Shown: positions 26,823 through 39,181, counted from the first letter of the stretch. The stretch is 64,000 bases of DNA from Pelomyxa schiedti (GCA_020536535.1 JAHLWZ010000859.1:1-64000), one strand, 5' to 3'. Notes: generated by a model not told the origin, from the letters alone. Numbers and translations: made by a program.

Positions 26823-29269
26823 CTAGCTGTAAAGTGAGCCGCCAAGTTCGGCACGGGGGCAGACGTGCAGAATGCTGCGGTTGTGCATAAGTGCGTCGAT
26901 TAGTTCGGTAAGAGTCGGAGCGCGAAGGAATCCGGGCTTGCGGCTTGTTTCGCAGGAATACCTTTCCGCGGTGTTGGCAAAGGTCAGGCGCTGAATCCTA
27001 AGGAATGATGGTTATTAAGCAGGAACTGACTTGGGAAGAGTGGGAAGCGGAGGAGGAGGAGAAGAAGTTGCCTGCGGTGGGTAGTTACACCACCACGCCG
27101 CCTGGACATGGTGAAGGGCTCTGTCCCGGGATTACTGTTGCTAAGTCGAATTAGGAATGTTCCGTCGTCTCTGCCTGCAAGCCAGAGGTCAGCTTCTGCT
27201 TTTGAGGCATCAGGCATGAACCACCTGGTTAATTCGATCATTCATAAAATGTTAAAAGGGAATCGCAGGTGTACGGTTGGTCAATGGCGGTTTCCATCTT
27301 TTTGGTGTTTAAAGATAAAATAAAGGATAGGATTCATACCTCAGCCACAATAAACAAGTTTTCAGGAAGATAAAACGCTCCAAACCATTTTTCTGCCATG
27401 TTGAATTTGGCCATTGTTACTGCCCCTTCCTCTATTTTTTTTTTAAATTAAAGGTTTGGACGTACAGATGTGTACCACATAGAACGGCACTAAGTTTGGC
27501 AAAATTGGGGCCAATTGTAGTCTCTTTTGAAACAGCAGTACAAAATTCTTCCCAGGCTACTGACTCTTGCAGCCCGCCACTTTTCTGTAGGAAAGAATAA
27601 AAGTTCGTCAACAAAGTTGGCACATACGCCAACTGAGCCAAAGTGCTTAGACCAAAAAAGTCTGCCTGAAGGGGAGTCTATCTGACTTTCCAGCATGACA
27701 ATCTCCAATTGAAGTAAAACTTGAGAGATAGATGGTCGCTGCCATTTTATTAGGACCGTTCTGTAAATGAATAAAGAAACGAACCTTAGCAGGATTGGCA
27801 TCCCAACAAGAAGTGATGAGTTCGGACTACAAAGGATTAGAAGAGAGTCACATGTACATGTTAAATCACCATGGAAGGAAGAGTGGGTATGGAGGGTGGA
27901 GGACCGTCTCTCCAATACTTGTGAGGTACTGTTGCTGGGATAGGCGGTCTTAGTCCACCAACGATTACATCTCTATAGAAAGGTTCCAGGTCAGTGTAAC
28001 TACTGAACGATTCTTCCTCAGTATAAATCTCCCACAAAATATAGCCGAGAGCATAGCTTGTGAAGAATGAAAAATGTGCTATTTTGCAAAAGAGAGATGT
28101 AGTCACATGTCTGAAGCAGTGGTTGCAGGTTGTCCAGCCCAAATCTCTGGTGCCAGGTAAAGTTCTAGAGTGGATCAGAGGACAAATATTCTCCAGAGTT
28201 ACTCACTTGTTCCTTTCACGTTTTTCGTTGTACGTTTATCATTATAAAATTGACTGAACCCAAAATCTGATACCTGCCAAAAAGGTTATAAAATAAGTAT
28301 CTTTTGTCTTGTTTTGATAAAGAAACCTTGACTCGGAAGGACTCATCAAGAAGAAGATTTGCTACAAAGCATCACAAATGGAGAAGGGGAAAATCTAACG
28401 GGAAAGGGTACCAGGTTTAAGGTCTCGGTGAACGATATGCAGAATGTCATGGAGCCAATTGATTCCAACAACCTATAAGTTCTGTTAAATCATTTATGGA
28501 GCAATTGTATGTACAGCATCATGAGCAATCTTTAATTTACGCCAGAAACTGAGGACAGGGTCAACATATTTTTTGAGTTCAGGGGGTACAGCTGCTGGCT
28601 TTCGAAGAACAACGTCCACATCACACACCATTTTCTCTAAAACAATCATCACATTCCCTTCAGCAGTGCAAGCACCTGTGCACAAAATGTTGGAATGGGG
28701 AATGCCAACCTAAAAGAAGGAAATACCCAAGAAAAGAACGACGTTGGTGTGGAAAATTGTCCTGTACGTTGTTGAAATGAAGCCCATGGAGGAGGCAAAA
28801 TTCAAACCTCAAAATTGCCACTTCTTCCCTGAAAAGAGCCAGTTCTTCTGGGCTGGACCACTGTTGCTTTTTCGGAACTTTAACAGCGACGTGAATGCCC
28901 TTCAAAACCGCTGAAAGAAGACACCTCGTTGTTAAGGTTTAACTCAAAAGGGAAAGGCATACCTTTGTACACATCTCCAAAGGCACCCCCACCGAGTTTA
29001 TCCGTTGCTGGGTTGAACAGAATTTCTGAACGTGGTATTTCCGGTGGCCCTGCTCTGAGGTCATCGACCTTGAAGAGAAAAGTAGGTTGCTCAGTATTGA
29101 AAACGAGCAGCAGTGGAACGACACACAGCCTTGCGCGAAAATAACCCTTTCTTCAACATGATAGCCCAAGCAAGGATCGGTGCCCTTTGTGTTTCCGGAA
29201 AAATAAAAAAATGTCAACCGAAAGCCTCAGATGGAGGGGAAGCAGTGGAATTGTGCCACTCAATGACAT
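26823..29269 (-). CDS. SHK-like protein kinase with C-terminal SH2 domain
   Basis: The layout matches the Dictyostelium shkA-E family: a tyrosine-kinase-like catalytic domain followed by SH2. Seen in order on the minus strand: PRSEILFNPATDKLGGGAFG (Gly loop), HVAVKVPKK (catalytic Lys), HDILHIVHRDLKP (catalytic loop, 28400-28450), VSDFGFSQF (28240-28265), YALGYILWEIYTEEESF, and KWQRPSISQVLLQLEIVML. A linker follows, then the SH2 domain WFMPDASKAEADLWLAG with DGTFLIRLS, which keeps the phosphotyrosine-binding Arg. The SH2 ends in APTLTELIDALMHNRSIL and stops at 26823-26825. At least nine short introns. The N-terminus is short; Met at 29269 is the nearest upstream start and is uncertain. Family members phosphorylate Ser/Thr and Tyr and act in cytosolic signalling and phagocytosis. 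Confidence 0.82.
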
Positions 29270-29497
29270 ATTGGGCAGAAGCTCTTTGCTCAGGAGAGAA
29301 AAACCAAGTTAGGAAGCTAAGGGCAAAGAATAGGGTAGTCGATTCATAAATTGATCTTTTTCACTGGAAAACTCGGGGTACGGAACCAACAGAAAAAGAA
29401 AATCAAATGAGCCAAAACAACAACAAAAAAAACCGTAAACGTTGAGCGGGTGTAAAAACTCCAAAAGAAAAAATAAATAAAAACCCAAAACAAGCAA

Positions 29498-32400
29498 ATG
29501 GCAGACGAGGCCGTGCGATTTGGTAGCCCCTTTGTGTTTGTGGATGTGAAAAACGAGACAGAGGATATCTTTCAAGACGATGTGGAGGACGGTATTGCTG
29601 CATGTGCAGCTGAGCAAGCCAAGCTTTGGGCTGAGGAGGCGAAGGCGCAAGGGAAAGACCCTGCTTTCTTACGTGAACTCCTATCGTTGACAAATAGCTT
29701 AGCTTCCTCTGGTACACTTTGTTCGAACATCTCTATTACTTGTTGCCATCATTTTTTTGACACTTTTTTTTTTTTGTCACCATTTGAGTGCTGGTAGTAA
29801 CTATTCGTTGCAGGCAAGCCTAGGTCTGGTGCTATGGGTACAACTACGAGAATTCAACCACGTTTCCAAAAGGGAAAGCAGGCTGAATTTGATACCCGAG
29901 CCAAACGAGTGAGGTTTCTTCCTTTGTGACTTCACTTTACTGTTTCGTAGGTTGAAGAAGAGGAGAGGGAGAAGAGAAAGGCTTCCTCGAGTAGAGCGGA
30001 AAAGCTGAGAGCATTCGCTCTTGAAGAGGAGGCTAAGGCCTTAGCTGCAAAACCCTCCACTTCAGCTTCTGTTGTAACTGAAACGAGCACCTCTGCTGCT
30101 CCCCCACCCCCACCGCCACCGCCGCCACCTGGTATGGGTGATGAGGTTCAGGCTCTTGTGATCGAGCTTGGCAGTTGGTATGTCAAGGCTGGATTTGCTG
30201 GTACCTCCCATTCATTTGAGGCAGTTCAGTTGCTTAAAAAAAACAAGGTGATGACGCTCCAAGAGCTGTGGCCCCAGCTATCGTTGGAAGGCCAAGGCAC
30301 ACAGGTGTAATGGCTGGAATGGGAAACAAAGATGCGTAAGTCTCTTGCCCGTAGCTTTTTTTTATAGTTTACCTTTGATAGTTATGTTGGTGATGAAGCA
30401 CAATCAAAGAGAGGCAAGATCTTTGTTTATTTCTTCTTGAACTCATTTCTATAGGAATTCTAACCCTCAAATATCCTATTGAACATGGCATTGTTACAAA
30501 TTGGGATGATACAGAGAAAATCCTTCATCATTTTTTTTACAAGTATTCCCCAGCTTCTCCATAATTTCTTACTTAAGTCAGTGAATTGCGTGTTGCTCCT
30601 GAGGAACATCCTGTGCTCATGACAGAGGAACCTTTTAATCCTAAAGCTAATCGAGAGAAGATGACTCAACTACTTTTGTGTGTCACTAAGTTTGTGATGT
30701 TTACTAATGGATTCAGTGAGACATTTAATTGTCCAGCAGTGTACATTACCAGTGCCCCACTTCTTGCCCTTTATGCTGCTGGTCGTACAACGGGTATAGT
30801 GCTGTCCCTGGGTGATGGTGTTTCGTATGCTGTTCCAATTTATGAGGGTGCTGTCATTTCTCACGCTGTACTGAGAACCTACATAGGAGGCCGTGATTTG
30901 ACAGATTATGTACTGTTTCTGTATCGTTTTCGTCAATCTGACATGAAATTAGATGATGAAAATTTTAACGGAGCGCGGTTACTCCTTCACAACAACCGCT
31001 GAAAGGGAGATAGTAAGAGATATTAAGGAAAAATTGGCGTAAGTTCCTAAAATTATTGCATGAACTCTTATTTCCAAAGATATGTTGCTCTCGATTTTGA
31101 GGCGGAAATGGGAACAGCCGCAGCCTCCAGTTCTCTTGAGAAGTCTTATGAACTTCCTGATGGACAGGTTATCACGCTTGGTAATGAGCGATTCAGGTGT
31201 CCCGAAGCACTCTTCCAGCCATCTTTCATCGGAATGGAAGATACAGGAGTTCATGAAATGCGTAAATCGAACTCCATTGTATCCAATCTACTCATTCAAA
31301 AACCAAACAGTTTTCAACGCAATTTATAAATGTGATCCTGACATTCGAAGTACACTGTTTGGGAATGTTGTCCTTTGTGGCGGATCTTCAATGTTCCCCG
31401 GAATCGCTGACAGACTCCAGGCGGAATTAACAAATCTTGCTCCTAGCACGATGAAAGTGAAGATTATTGCACCTCCTGAGAGAAAGTACAGTGCGTGGAT
31501 CGGTGGCTCCATTTTTGCCTCTCTTTCCACATTCCAATCTGCCTGGATATCCAAAGAAGACTATGATGAATCTGGCCCTGGTATAGTTCATAGAAAGTGT
31601 TGGGAAGGTGGTAGTAGTGAATGTATTACACCAAGTCTCATATCCACACTTCCCACTCCCGCATCTACCCCTACCTCTACCACTGGATCTATGTCCATTG
31701 TCTCCCATCCAGCTACCACAACGATCCCCTCTGCAGTCGCAAGAGAGAGTATTTCTACTGCTGCCGCACCTACGCCTACGCCCACTCCCACCCCGGCGCC
31801 AAGGGAGAAAACGAACACAATTGCGAAAGTGAAACCTCTCTCTGACACCAACTCAATGATGGTTCGTATTGGCACATTAATTGACGACCACTCAGCGCAA
31901 CTGGTTGCAGGGAGGCCACTGGTGTGTTCCAACTGTGGTGGTGTTTTCAATACATACAGCAAAGTTGCTTCTGGCTTCTGGGGGTGCGAGTTCTGTGGCA
32001 CGGGAAATGTTGTGCCTCCAGGAACCCCCACTTTTACGCAACCCCTGGTCGAATTCTCTCTCAGTGGAGCTGCCACTGCAGGAAATACTGAGCACATGAT
32101 CGTTTTTTGTGTTGACGTCAGTGGTTTGTACCCTTTTCTGCTTTTCTCTCCCCCTAATCCACCTCAGGATCAATGAATACCCAGATCTCGGTTCCGTCAG
32201 GAGTCCGGCTCGGTGGTGAAGGACCTTCACGCAATACTGTCACTCGACTAGAATGCGTGCAAGCTGCTGTTTCTAGTCAAATACGCGCTCTTGTTAAGCA
32301 AGACCCAACAGCTAAAGTGGGCTTGATAGCATTTGGTTCAAATCTCACGCTCTTTGGTGACGGTACCTCATCACTTATGGTGGAATCTGGTCTCGATGAC

Positions 32401-34808
32401 TACGATGCTCTTTTGAGACGTGCACAGGAGTTCCGAAGTCATTACAGACATAATGTGGATGAAACAGCCCCAGCTTTAGTAGAACACATCTCCCGCCTTC
32501 AGGTGGGAAGTGGCACAGCCTTGGGTCCTGCACTGGTTATGGCTGTAGGCTTGTGTGAAGGGTACCAAGCATCAAGGATTATCCTCTGTACAGATGGCCT
32601 TGCAAACGTTGGTGTTGGATCAATGGAAGATACTGGTGTGTACTCTGTTGCAGAAGAGGTGGAATTGGATCTCGTTTTTATTGTGGATTGTACTGGAAGG
32701 TATATCTTACACCGGCCTTTGTGTACACTAACACTGCTAAGCATGGGGTCTTATATTGCAGAAGCCCAAAAGAATATTAAACTCATCATTGATAAGATTA
32801 TATCATCCGAAAAAGCAAACGTTCGAGTGGCCTTTGTTTCTTACAGGGATCACCCGCCGCAGGACACATGTAATTTCTTTCTCCCCCTTCCCCTCTAACC
32901 CTTCTACAGCCTACATTACTCACCTGGATGATTTTACCTCCTCTTTGACTGAAATGAAGCGGGCCGTTGATGGAATGTCTGCAAGTGGTGGTGGTGATAC
33001 ACCCGAAGCTGTAGCAACAGCTTTGCGAGATGCTGCCAAACTTAAGTACCGACCTAGTGCAACTAAGGTGGCAGTTCTTATTACCGATGCCCCTCCGCAC
33101 GGATTGGGAGTATCTGGAGATGGTTTCCCCAAGGGGGAACCGAATGGAGTTGATCCCCTCTCAGCTGTTGACCAGATGGCCGCTCAAGGAATTGCACTCT
33201 ACTCAGTTGGCTGCCAACCTGCCATTGGCCAGTACTTATACACAATTGGGTTTATGCGTGCAATTGCTGCTCGTGCCAATGGCAAGTACGTTCCTCTGGA
33301 AGATGCCTCCCTTTTGAGCAATGTTATTATTGGTGGTTGCCGTGAAGAGCTGAGCCTCTACCGTAACGCCCTCACCATATTGGACTCAATGAAGGCCAAT
33401 GGTGGTAGTGCAGCCAAGGCGGTCGAGGTTCTTAATGCAAGCGGGACCAGAATTACTACTCTGAAGTTTGCTGATCCTGATATGGAGAAATTTTCTTCCG
33501 AAGTGGCAACAATCGTATCTGCTGCTGATCTTCCAGCTGCCATGCGAGAACTCTCTAAACGGAGACGATCTCCCATACCGTCAGCAGTCAAGGCTGGCGT
33601 CACTGTTGCAGGTTTCATTCATATCACTCCATTTACCTTGTTCTTACTGTGAAAAGAGGGAAGCCCACTTACAGCAGATCATGTTTTGCGGGTGGTGAAA
33701 AAGTACGGAAGCAAGTATGATCAACTTGTACAGGCTGTACGCGATATAGAGGCAAAGAGGCTGGCTCGACAAGAAAGTTCCACTCAGGATGCAGATGTAT
33801 TCTACAGACGGGTGGCCATGGCTGCCAGAGCAGCTGGAAGTACAGTTTCTGTGCTCACAATGGAGGGTGAGGATTGCAAGCTTGAAAATCTTGGCGTGGT
33901 TGCCGACGCCACCAACGGGCAGGTTGTCTCTTGCCCTTGTCACCCGCCCCGCATTCCTTCCTCTAAGAAACAACAACTAGGTGGATGTTGTGGACCCCGT
34001 CAAGCTGCAGGAGAAAGCCGAGCAGCTTCTCCGCCGAGAAGCCAAAGCCATCGAAACCAAGATCGCCGTCCACTTTGGCAAGCACGTCGCGTTCCTCGCC
34101 GAGCCGACCGACGTCGTGACGCCGTTCGCGGTCTCCCGCGAGCTGGGCATCGTCACCAACGACGCCGACATCACCTTCGCCTACGGGCCCACGGAGACCG
34201 CCACCACGACGCTGCGCGCGGTGTCGGCGACCTCCGGGGAGCCGCCGGAGGACATGGTCGACCTGCCGTTCCAGGTCGTGCTCGAGTGGACCGACCCCAA
34301 GACGGCGACCAAGAGCATCAGGGCGCTTTCGGCCCGCCGCGACTTCGCGTGGGACCGCGGCCGCTGCGAGGCGTACATCGACAGCGCCACGGTGGCCGTG
34401 CGCGCGATCCACGCGAGCGCGGCCATGGCGCAGCAGGGCAAGTACACCGACGCCAGGATCAACCTCGTGTCGACCCTGCGGCTGCTGCAGCGCACGCTGA
34501 CGCTGGAGCAGCACTCGAGGGACTACATGTCTTTCGTTGTGCAAGCGGAAAAGCTGGACGGCTTCATGCGTGAGGCCATTGCTGCTGAGCAAGTAAGGCA
34601 GACAACAACTGGAGACCGCAGCAAAACAAGGGATGATGACGCCAGCAAGGTAAACAACTAAACCACACCTAAACTACCAAAACAACACCAACAACAAAAA
34701 TAACTGCAGCACCACGCCTTTCCTAACGTCCACTATCTCACCATTCCTTAACAGGCCATGTACCAAATGAAAGCAGTCAGCTTGAAGGCATTCCAGAACC
34801 GAACGTAA
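29498..34808 (+). CDS. Fusion protein: unknown head, divergent actin, zinc ribbon, vWA domain with a nested vWA domain
   Basis: Met at 29498 opens an acidic, helical head ([18 protein letters not shown]) with a Glu/Lys/Ala helix and a ten-Pro run. The run passes without a break into a full actin: [74 protein letters not shown]. There is no stop after that Cys. The same open frame (31330-32176) continues through a Ser/Thr/Pro linker into a zinc ribbon (CSNC...CEFC) and a vWA domain (DVSGSM; TDGLAN). A second vWA ([24 protein letters not shown]) sits inside the first, which resumes at [13 protein letters not shown] and [12 protein letters not shown]-terminal strand-rich region and an Arg/Ala helix close the protein (stop 34806-34808). 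About twelve introns. The Zn-vWA part resembles Dictyostelium vWA proteins of the circularly permuted Ras type. Confidence 0.85.
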
Positions 34809-34957
34809 CCAGACCCCATAGCAGCAGAAAAAAAAACTTGTTGTCATTGTCTCACTTAATTCTGTTATTCGTTTTTTCGTTTGCAAACGGTGGCTTCCTG
34901 TTTCCATTAAAAACCACAGTCATCAAACCCCCGGCAGCTACAGACAGGCGTCCATCG

Positions 34958-37698
34958 ATGTCCACTCCTCCCGAGTACGATCTCGAAGCCGGGGTGCCCT
35001 ACGACGTGCCGTCACACGGCGTGAATGCCACGGGCAAGAAGCAACAGCCGACGCCAACGCGGGCGCGGAAGACCGCCACGTCGGGTGCCAAGCGAGCGGG
35101 GCGGGTGCACCAGAACCACGGGCAGGCGGCGGCGGCGCAGCACGGGGGGAGGTGGAGGAGCCACGCCGCCGCCGCCAACAACGACGGCGAGGGCGACGCG
35201 GGGGGGGAGGGGTGCTATAGAAAGCCAGGGAGGTTCTTGTTTGGGTTCGTGCTGCTGGCCCTCGTGCTGTTCTTGCTGGTGGCGTGGTCCAGTTAGTACT
35301 ATTTTCCCTCCCATCTTTCCTTATTCTCTCTCTCTCTCTCTCTCGATGCATCTAAATATGATGTTCTCGTTCTAACCCTGCCTTTTTTTTTTTTTTTTTT
35401 TTAATTATTTGTTTTTGTACTTTTTGGGTCCTTTTTCAAGGAGGGAGAGTTGGGGATACACCTACTGTAAATGTGATTCTGGGACCACCCGCTGCCCTGG
35501 TCACTGTTTCTAAATCCGAAAAGCAAGGAACCGAGTTACCACTGCCCACACCTCCCGCCGTTGATCCAGACCCCCAAGAGGAGGAACCTGAAGGAGCAGT
35601 ACAGTCTGGAAGATTACCACCAGTGGGTGAGCCCCCAAGGGTTACCCCTCCACCTCCTATTGCTCAACCACCCCCTGTTGCAGTACCTCCCAAGTTATCT
35701 GAGCAAGAAATAGCTAGAATGACACTAATAGAGGAACACCGTGCCTCTGTTGTCAAGGTATATATTCACTTTTATTCCAATGCACAGGGGATAGTTTTGA
35801 ATCTCCCTGTATACAGGGAATGAGAGATGCCTGGGAGGCGTATTCCAGATTTGCTTGGGGTCAAGATGACTTATTGCCTGTAACTCACAGTGGTTCAAGC
35901 TGGCTTCGTATGTTCACCTTCTACAAAAATACACTGATCCAGGTAGATCTTGGTATAACTATTGTTGACTCACTGGATACACTTTGGATTATGGGGATGC
36001 GTGATGAATTTAAAAAGGCTCGAGAATGGGTGGCCAACAACCTTGATTTAAGTGTATGCCTGTTAATCAGTGTAGGCAAAAGTAACAACAGTCAGCCCTG
36101 GAATGAAGTCTCACTTTTTGAGACAAACATCCGAGCACTTGGTGGCCTTCTTAGTGCTTATGATCTCAGCAAAGATGATCTCTTTCTCACTAAAGCTCAG
36201 GACCTTGCTCACCGCTTTTTACCGGCATTTGACTCGCCAACAGGAATACCATATACCTCCATCAATTTACGCAGGTTTTTTTTGGCATTCCTTTCCCACA
36301 TGCACTCATATCTTACAGTGGGAGTGCCCGCAATCCTGGAAATAATGGCTACACAATTCTGTCAGAAGCCGGTACTCTTCAACTCGAATTTGTATATGCA
36401 GCAAAGCATGCCAAAGACCCAGAACTAAAAACAAAAGTATCTGTTTTTGTTTGTTATTTTTTCTCAGCCCACAACAGGCTCTCAGGGTAATTGATAAAAT
36501 CGAGGCTGCTGAAAAAGTGAATGGGCTATACCCTGTTTACATTCACCCTAGCAATGGACGTTTTGATGAGAGTATAACTCCAAATATATTGGACCAAACA
36601 CAACCATTCAAAAGATTCTCCAATTACTTTGGGTGCCCTTGGCGACAGCTTCTATGAATATCTTTTGAAGCTCTGGCTACTCTTTGGGTAATTTCCCTAA
36701 ATCTTTTTTTTTTTTTTTTTTTGTTTTTGTTTGTACTCATAATGGATGGGGATTAATATGCAATTAACTTGGTGATTATTTCATTTATCCACCTCTGTCT
36801 TAGTTCATGAATCTTATTTTGTCTTTGTTGGATCTTTATTATTTTCCCATTTGTGTTCAGAGGTCCAGGCACAGAAGGTGACAAATACCGGAAAATATAT
36901 GATGCCGCTATGACAAATGTTGTGGACAAGATGGTTCAGGTCTCATCTCCTAGTGGTCTTACTTACATTGCTGACATGCGATGGTCGTCACTGGACCACA
37001 AAATGGACGAGCTGGTGATTTTTTTGAAATTTGTGTATTGTTTCACTCATCCTAGGCGTGCTTTGCTGGTGGAATGTTTGCTCTTGGTGCTGTGAGACAT
37101 AATTCTACAGAGCACCCCAACCCGAATAGCAACGTCCATTTTAAGTTGGGAAAGGAAATTGGCAGGACGTGCCATGAAATGTGGAAAAGAATGCCGTCAG
37201 GAATTGCACCAGAGTTCGTGGTGTTTTCTCCAGGCTCTGACTTCTCTGCTGGTGCAAGTCACTTCTTGCTGAGACCAGGTTTCCTCTCCTCAAAAACATC
37301 GCAACTTACTCACTCCAGAAACTGCGGAAACATTCTTTATTTTGTGGAGGTTAACTCACGACCCCATTTACCAAGGTACCTTCCTCTGCGTCAGCTGTTT
37401 TCCCTTACTTTCGGCCAGATTGGGGCTGGGAAATATGGCAAGCCATAGACAAACACTGCAGGTGTAATGGCGGTGGATATTCTGGGTTAAGATCAGTGAC
37501 TTCCACCTCCCCGGAAAAGGACAACAATCAGCCAAGCTACTTCTTGGCTGAAACACTCAAAGTACCACCTTCCACGTTTTCACAACAGCTAACATTCCCC
37601 TCCAGTACCTATACCTGCTTTTCTCACCAGACGACGTAATACCCCTGGACAAGTACGTTTTCACAACAGAGGCCCACCCACTATCCATTTTCCAATGA
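34958..37698 (+). CDS. Class I alpha-1,2-mannosidase (GH47), type II membrane protein
   Basis: ER/Golgi enzyme trimming alpha-1,2-linked mannose from N-glycans. Exon 1 gives a basic cytosolic tail and the anchor [21 protein letters not shown] Pro-rich stem is followed by the (alpha/alpha)7 catalytic domain: [121 protein letters not shown] (joined across an intron) and the Ca-binding end [11 protein letters not shown], stop 37696-37698. The acidic catalytic residues in LRPE and DSFYEYL are present. About ten introns; one at about 35294 holds a (TC)10 microsatellite and long T tracts. The stem is longer and more Pro-rich than in animals. Confidence 0.92.
35325..35344 (+). repeat. (TC)10 microsatellite in mannosidase intron 1
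   Basis: Ten perfect TC dinucleotides lie in the first intron of the GH47 gene, 40 bp before a T tract at about 35386. They act as part of a long pyrimidine-rich intron. Confidence 0.9.
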
Positions 37699-37752
37699 TT
37701 GTTTTGTGGGAGTAAAGAGCCCCCAAAAAAGGATTCTTGGTTCTTTTCAGTC

Positions 37753-38813
37753 TTAGCCTTCTAAATGTGTAACCTCCATCAACATGTAACGCTCCACGTT
37801 GTTCTGGTTGGTTTCCACACCCAAGCAGTTGCCATGTGTTTGCGCCACGATCTGCCACACATTCAATTCCTCTGTTCCGTCAACAGATACCGCGGCGCAG
37901 ATGATAGATGCTGATTGCGTGTATCCGGAAGCGTGTTGCGCAAACTCAGAGGTTCCAGTTCCGACGATGCCTTGTCTGCTCGAGTCTAGTCTAGACGTGT
38001 ACCTGTCACAATAAATCCCAGGTACCCTTATCTTGATATAATACTTTCCCTTGGGAATAACAACTCCACCCGCTGGCCATACAAAAAAACAAGTTAGTGA
38101 GTGCCTTTGTGTAAACAAGATAATGCCACAAACGAGCAAAGCGAAAGGTAGGGTAGTGACAACAAATTACCTTGCAGAGACAAGTTGATGCCGCTATCAA
38201 ACAGCACGTTTGTGAACTTTCTAACAAACCACGCGTTGATTGTGGTGGTGCCAATGCTATGTCCCTTTGGCCTCTCTTCAGCTACAACAGCAATTCTTGG
38301 TCCGGCCATCCCTATCTTGGCCGTAAGGGCCTGCACGGTTTCCTCAAGCAGCGAGACCCTGAGCCTCAGCCCGAGCACCTCGGTGGTGGGATCGCTCTGG
38401 CATTCAGGCTCCAGCACGATCGCGAATCCCATGCCACAAAGCCGGAAGCAGAACAAATCCGTGTCGCGGGGCGACACTGGCTTGGACGTAACGCCGCTCA
38501 CGGCACACTGCCGGAGCTCGAATTTCCCGGCTTGGATGGCGGCAAAGGCATCCTCCACGTCCCTATCAGAGAACGACGAATCCAGGAGGGAGCTCCCTGC
38601 GGAGGCCGTAAGGGCCCCTCGGAAAGAAGGAGGCGAAGTCGTGGGGCACGTGCAAGCAACCACGAGGGAGGTTGGGCCCGACGTGGTGAGGGAGGCCTCG
38701 AGGTAGACCTTATGCCGGCCGTCGATGGTGGCGACAGGGGCGGGGCTACGGTGTGTCACGGCAACCGTCCTCTTAGCTGGGGTGGTAGATTCGGTCGATC
38801 CCAGCATATACAT
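37753..38813 (-). CDS. Unrecognised protein with coiled coil and beta-rich C-terminal domain
   Basis: Met at 38813 starts MYMLGSTESTTPAKR, a region with many Ser, Thr and Val, then GLRLRVSLLEETVQALTAKIG, a short heptad-like helix that could drive oligomers. After NVLFDSGINLSLQG an intron (about 38074-38172) leads to GGVVIPKGKYYIKIRVPG, ASIICAAVSVDGTEEL, VWQIVAQ and NQNNVERYMLMEVTHLEG (stop 37753). The order helix then beta-rich C-terminus with alternating hydrophobics recalls C1q/TNF-like or other trimeric beta-sandwich proteins, but I see no signal peptide and no diagnostic motif. The gene is convergent with the GH47 gene and divergent from the Ras-like gene. Function unknown. Confidence 0.6.
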
Positions 38814-39181
38814 TTCTTCCTTCTTTAAAATGGTTGTGAAAAACAACTTGGCTCCGCGGAAACCGAAACGGAACCAGACCAACTTGTGGATTCCATGCAC
38901 CGGAATGGAATCCACAAGTTGATCACCTCGGCACCGATATAAAGGATCGTGCCGAGAACACGGCGAAATCCACGACGGCGTCGCCGAACGTCGTTCACCA
39001 CGGAACACCGCACCTGGCCTATTCGCGCAGCTTTGTGCCAGACTTTCCTTGGGTCAGTGCTCAATCTGAAGAGGTCGTACCGCTGCACTGTCGGCGCCTC
39101 ACCTACTGCAATATCTCGAGGCAGAGAAACGCCACTATTGTCGCATGTGCACCTGTTGGTTAGGTTTTTTTGTTTTGGGAC
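38814..39181. promoter_or_regulatory. Divergent intergenic region containing a 17-bp perfect hairpin
   Basis: This lies between the minus-strand unknown (start 38813) and the Ras-like gene. It should hold both promoters. The only clear structure is the inverted repeat at 38880-38921. No other coding pattern was found; the open frames here have no homology I can see. Confidence 0.5.
38880..38921. repeat. Perfect inverted repeat, 17-bp arms and 8-nt loop
   Basis: The left arm reads CAACTTGTGGATTCCAT and the right arm is its exact reverse complement, separated by GCACCGGA. It sits about 67 bp upstream of the minus-strand start codon. It could be a transcription-factor site pair, a transcript hairpin, or a mobile-element remnant. 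Confidence 0.85.
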
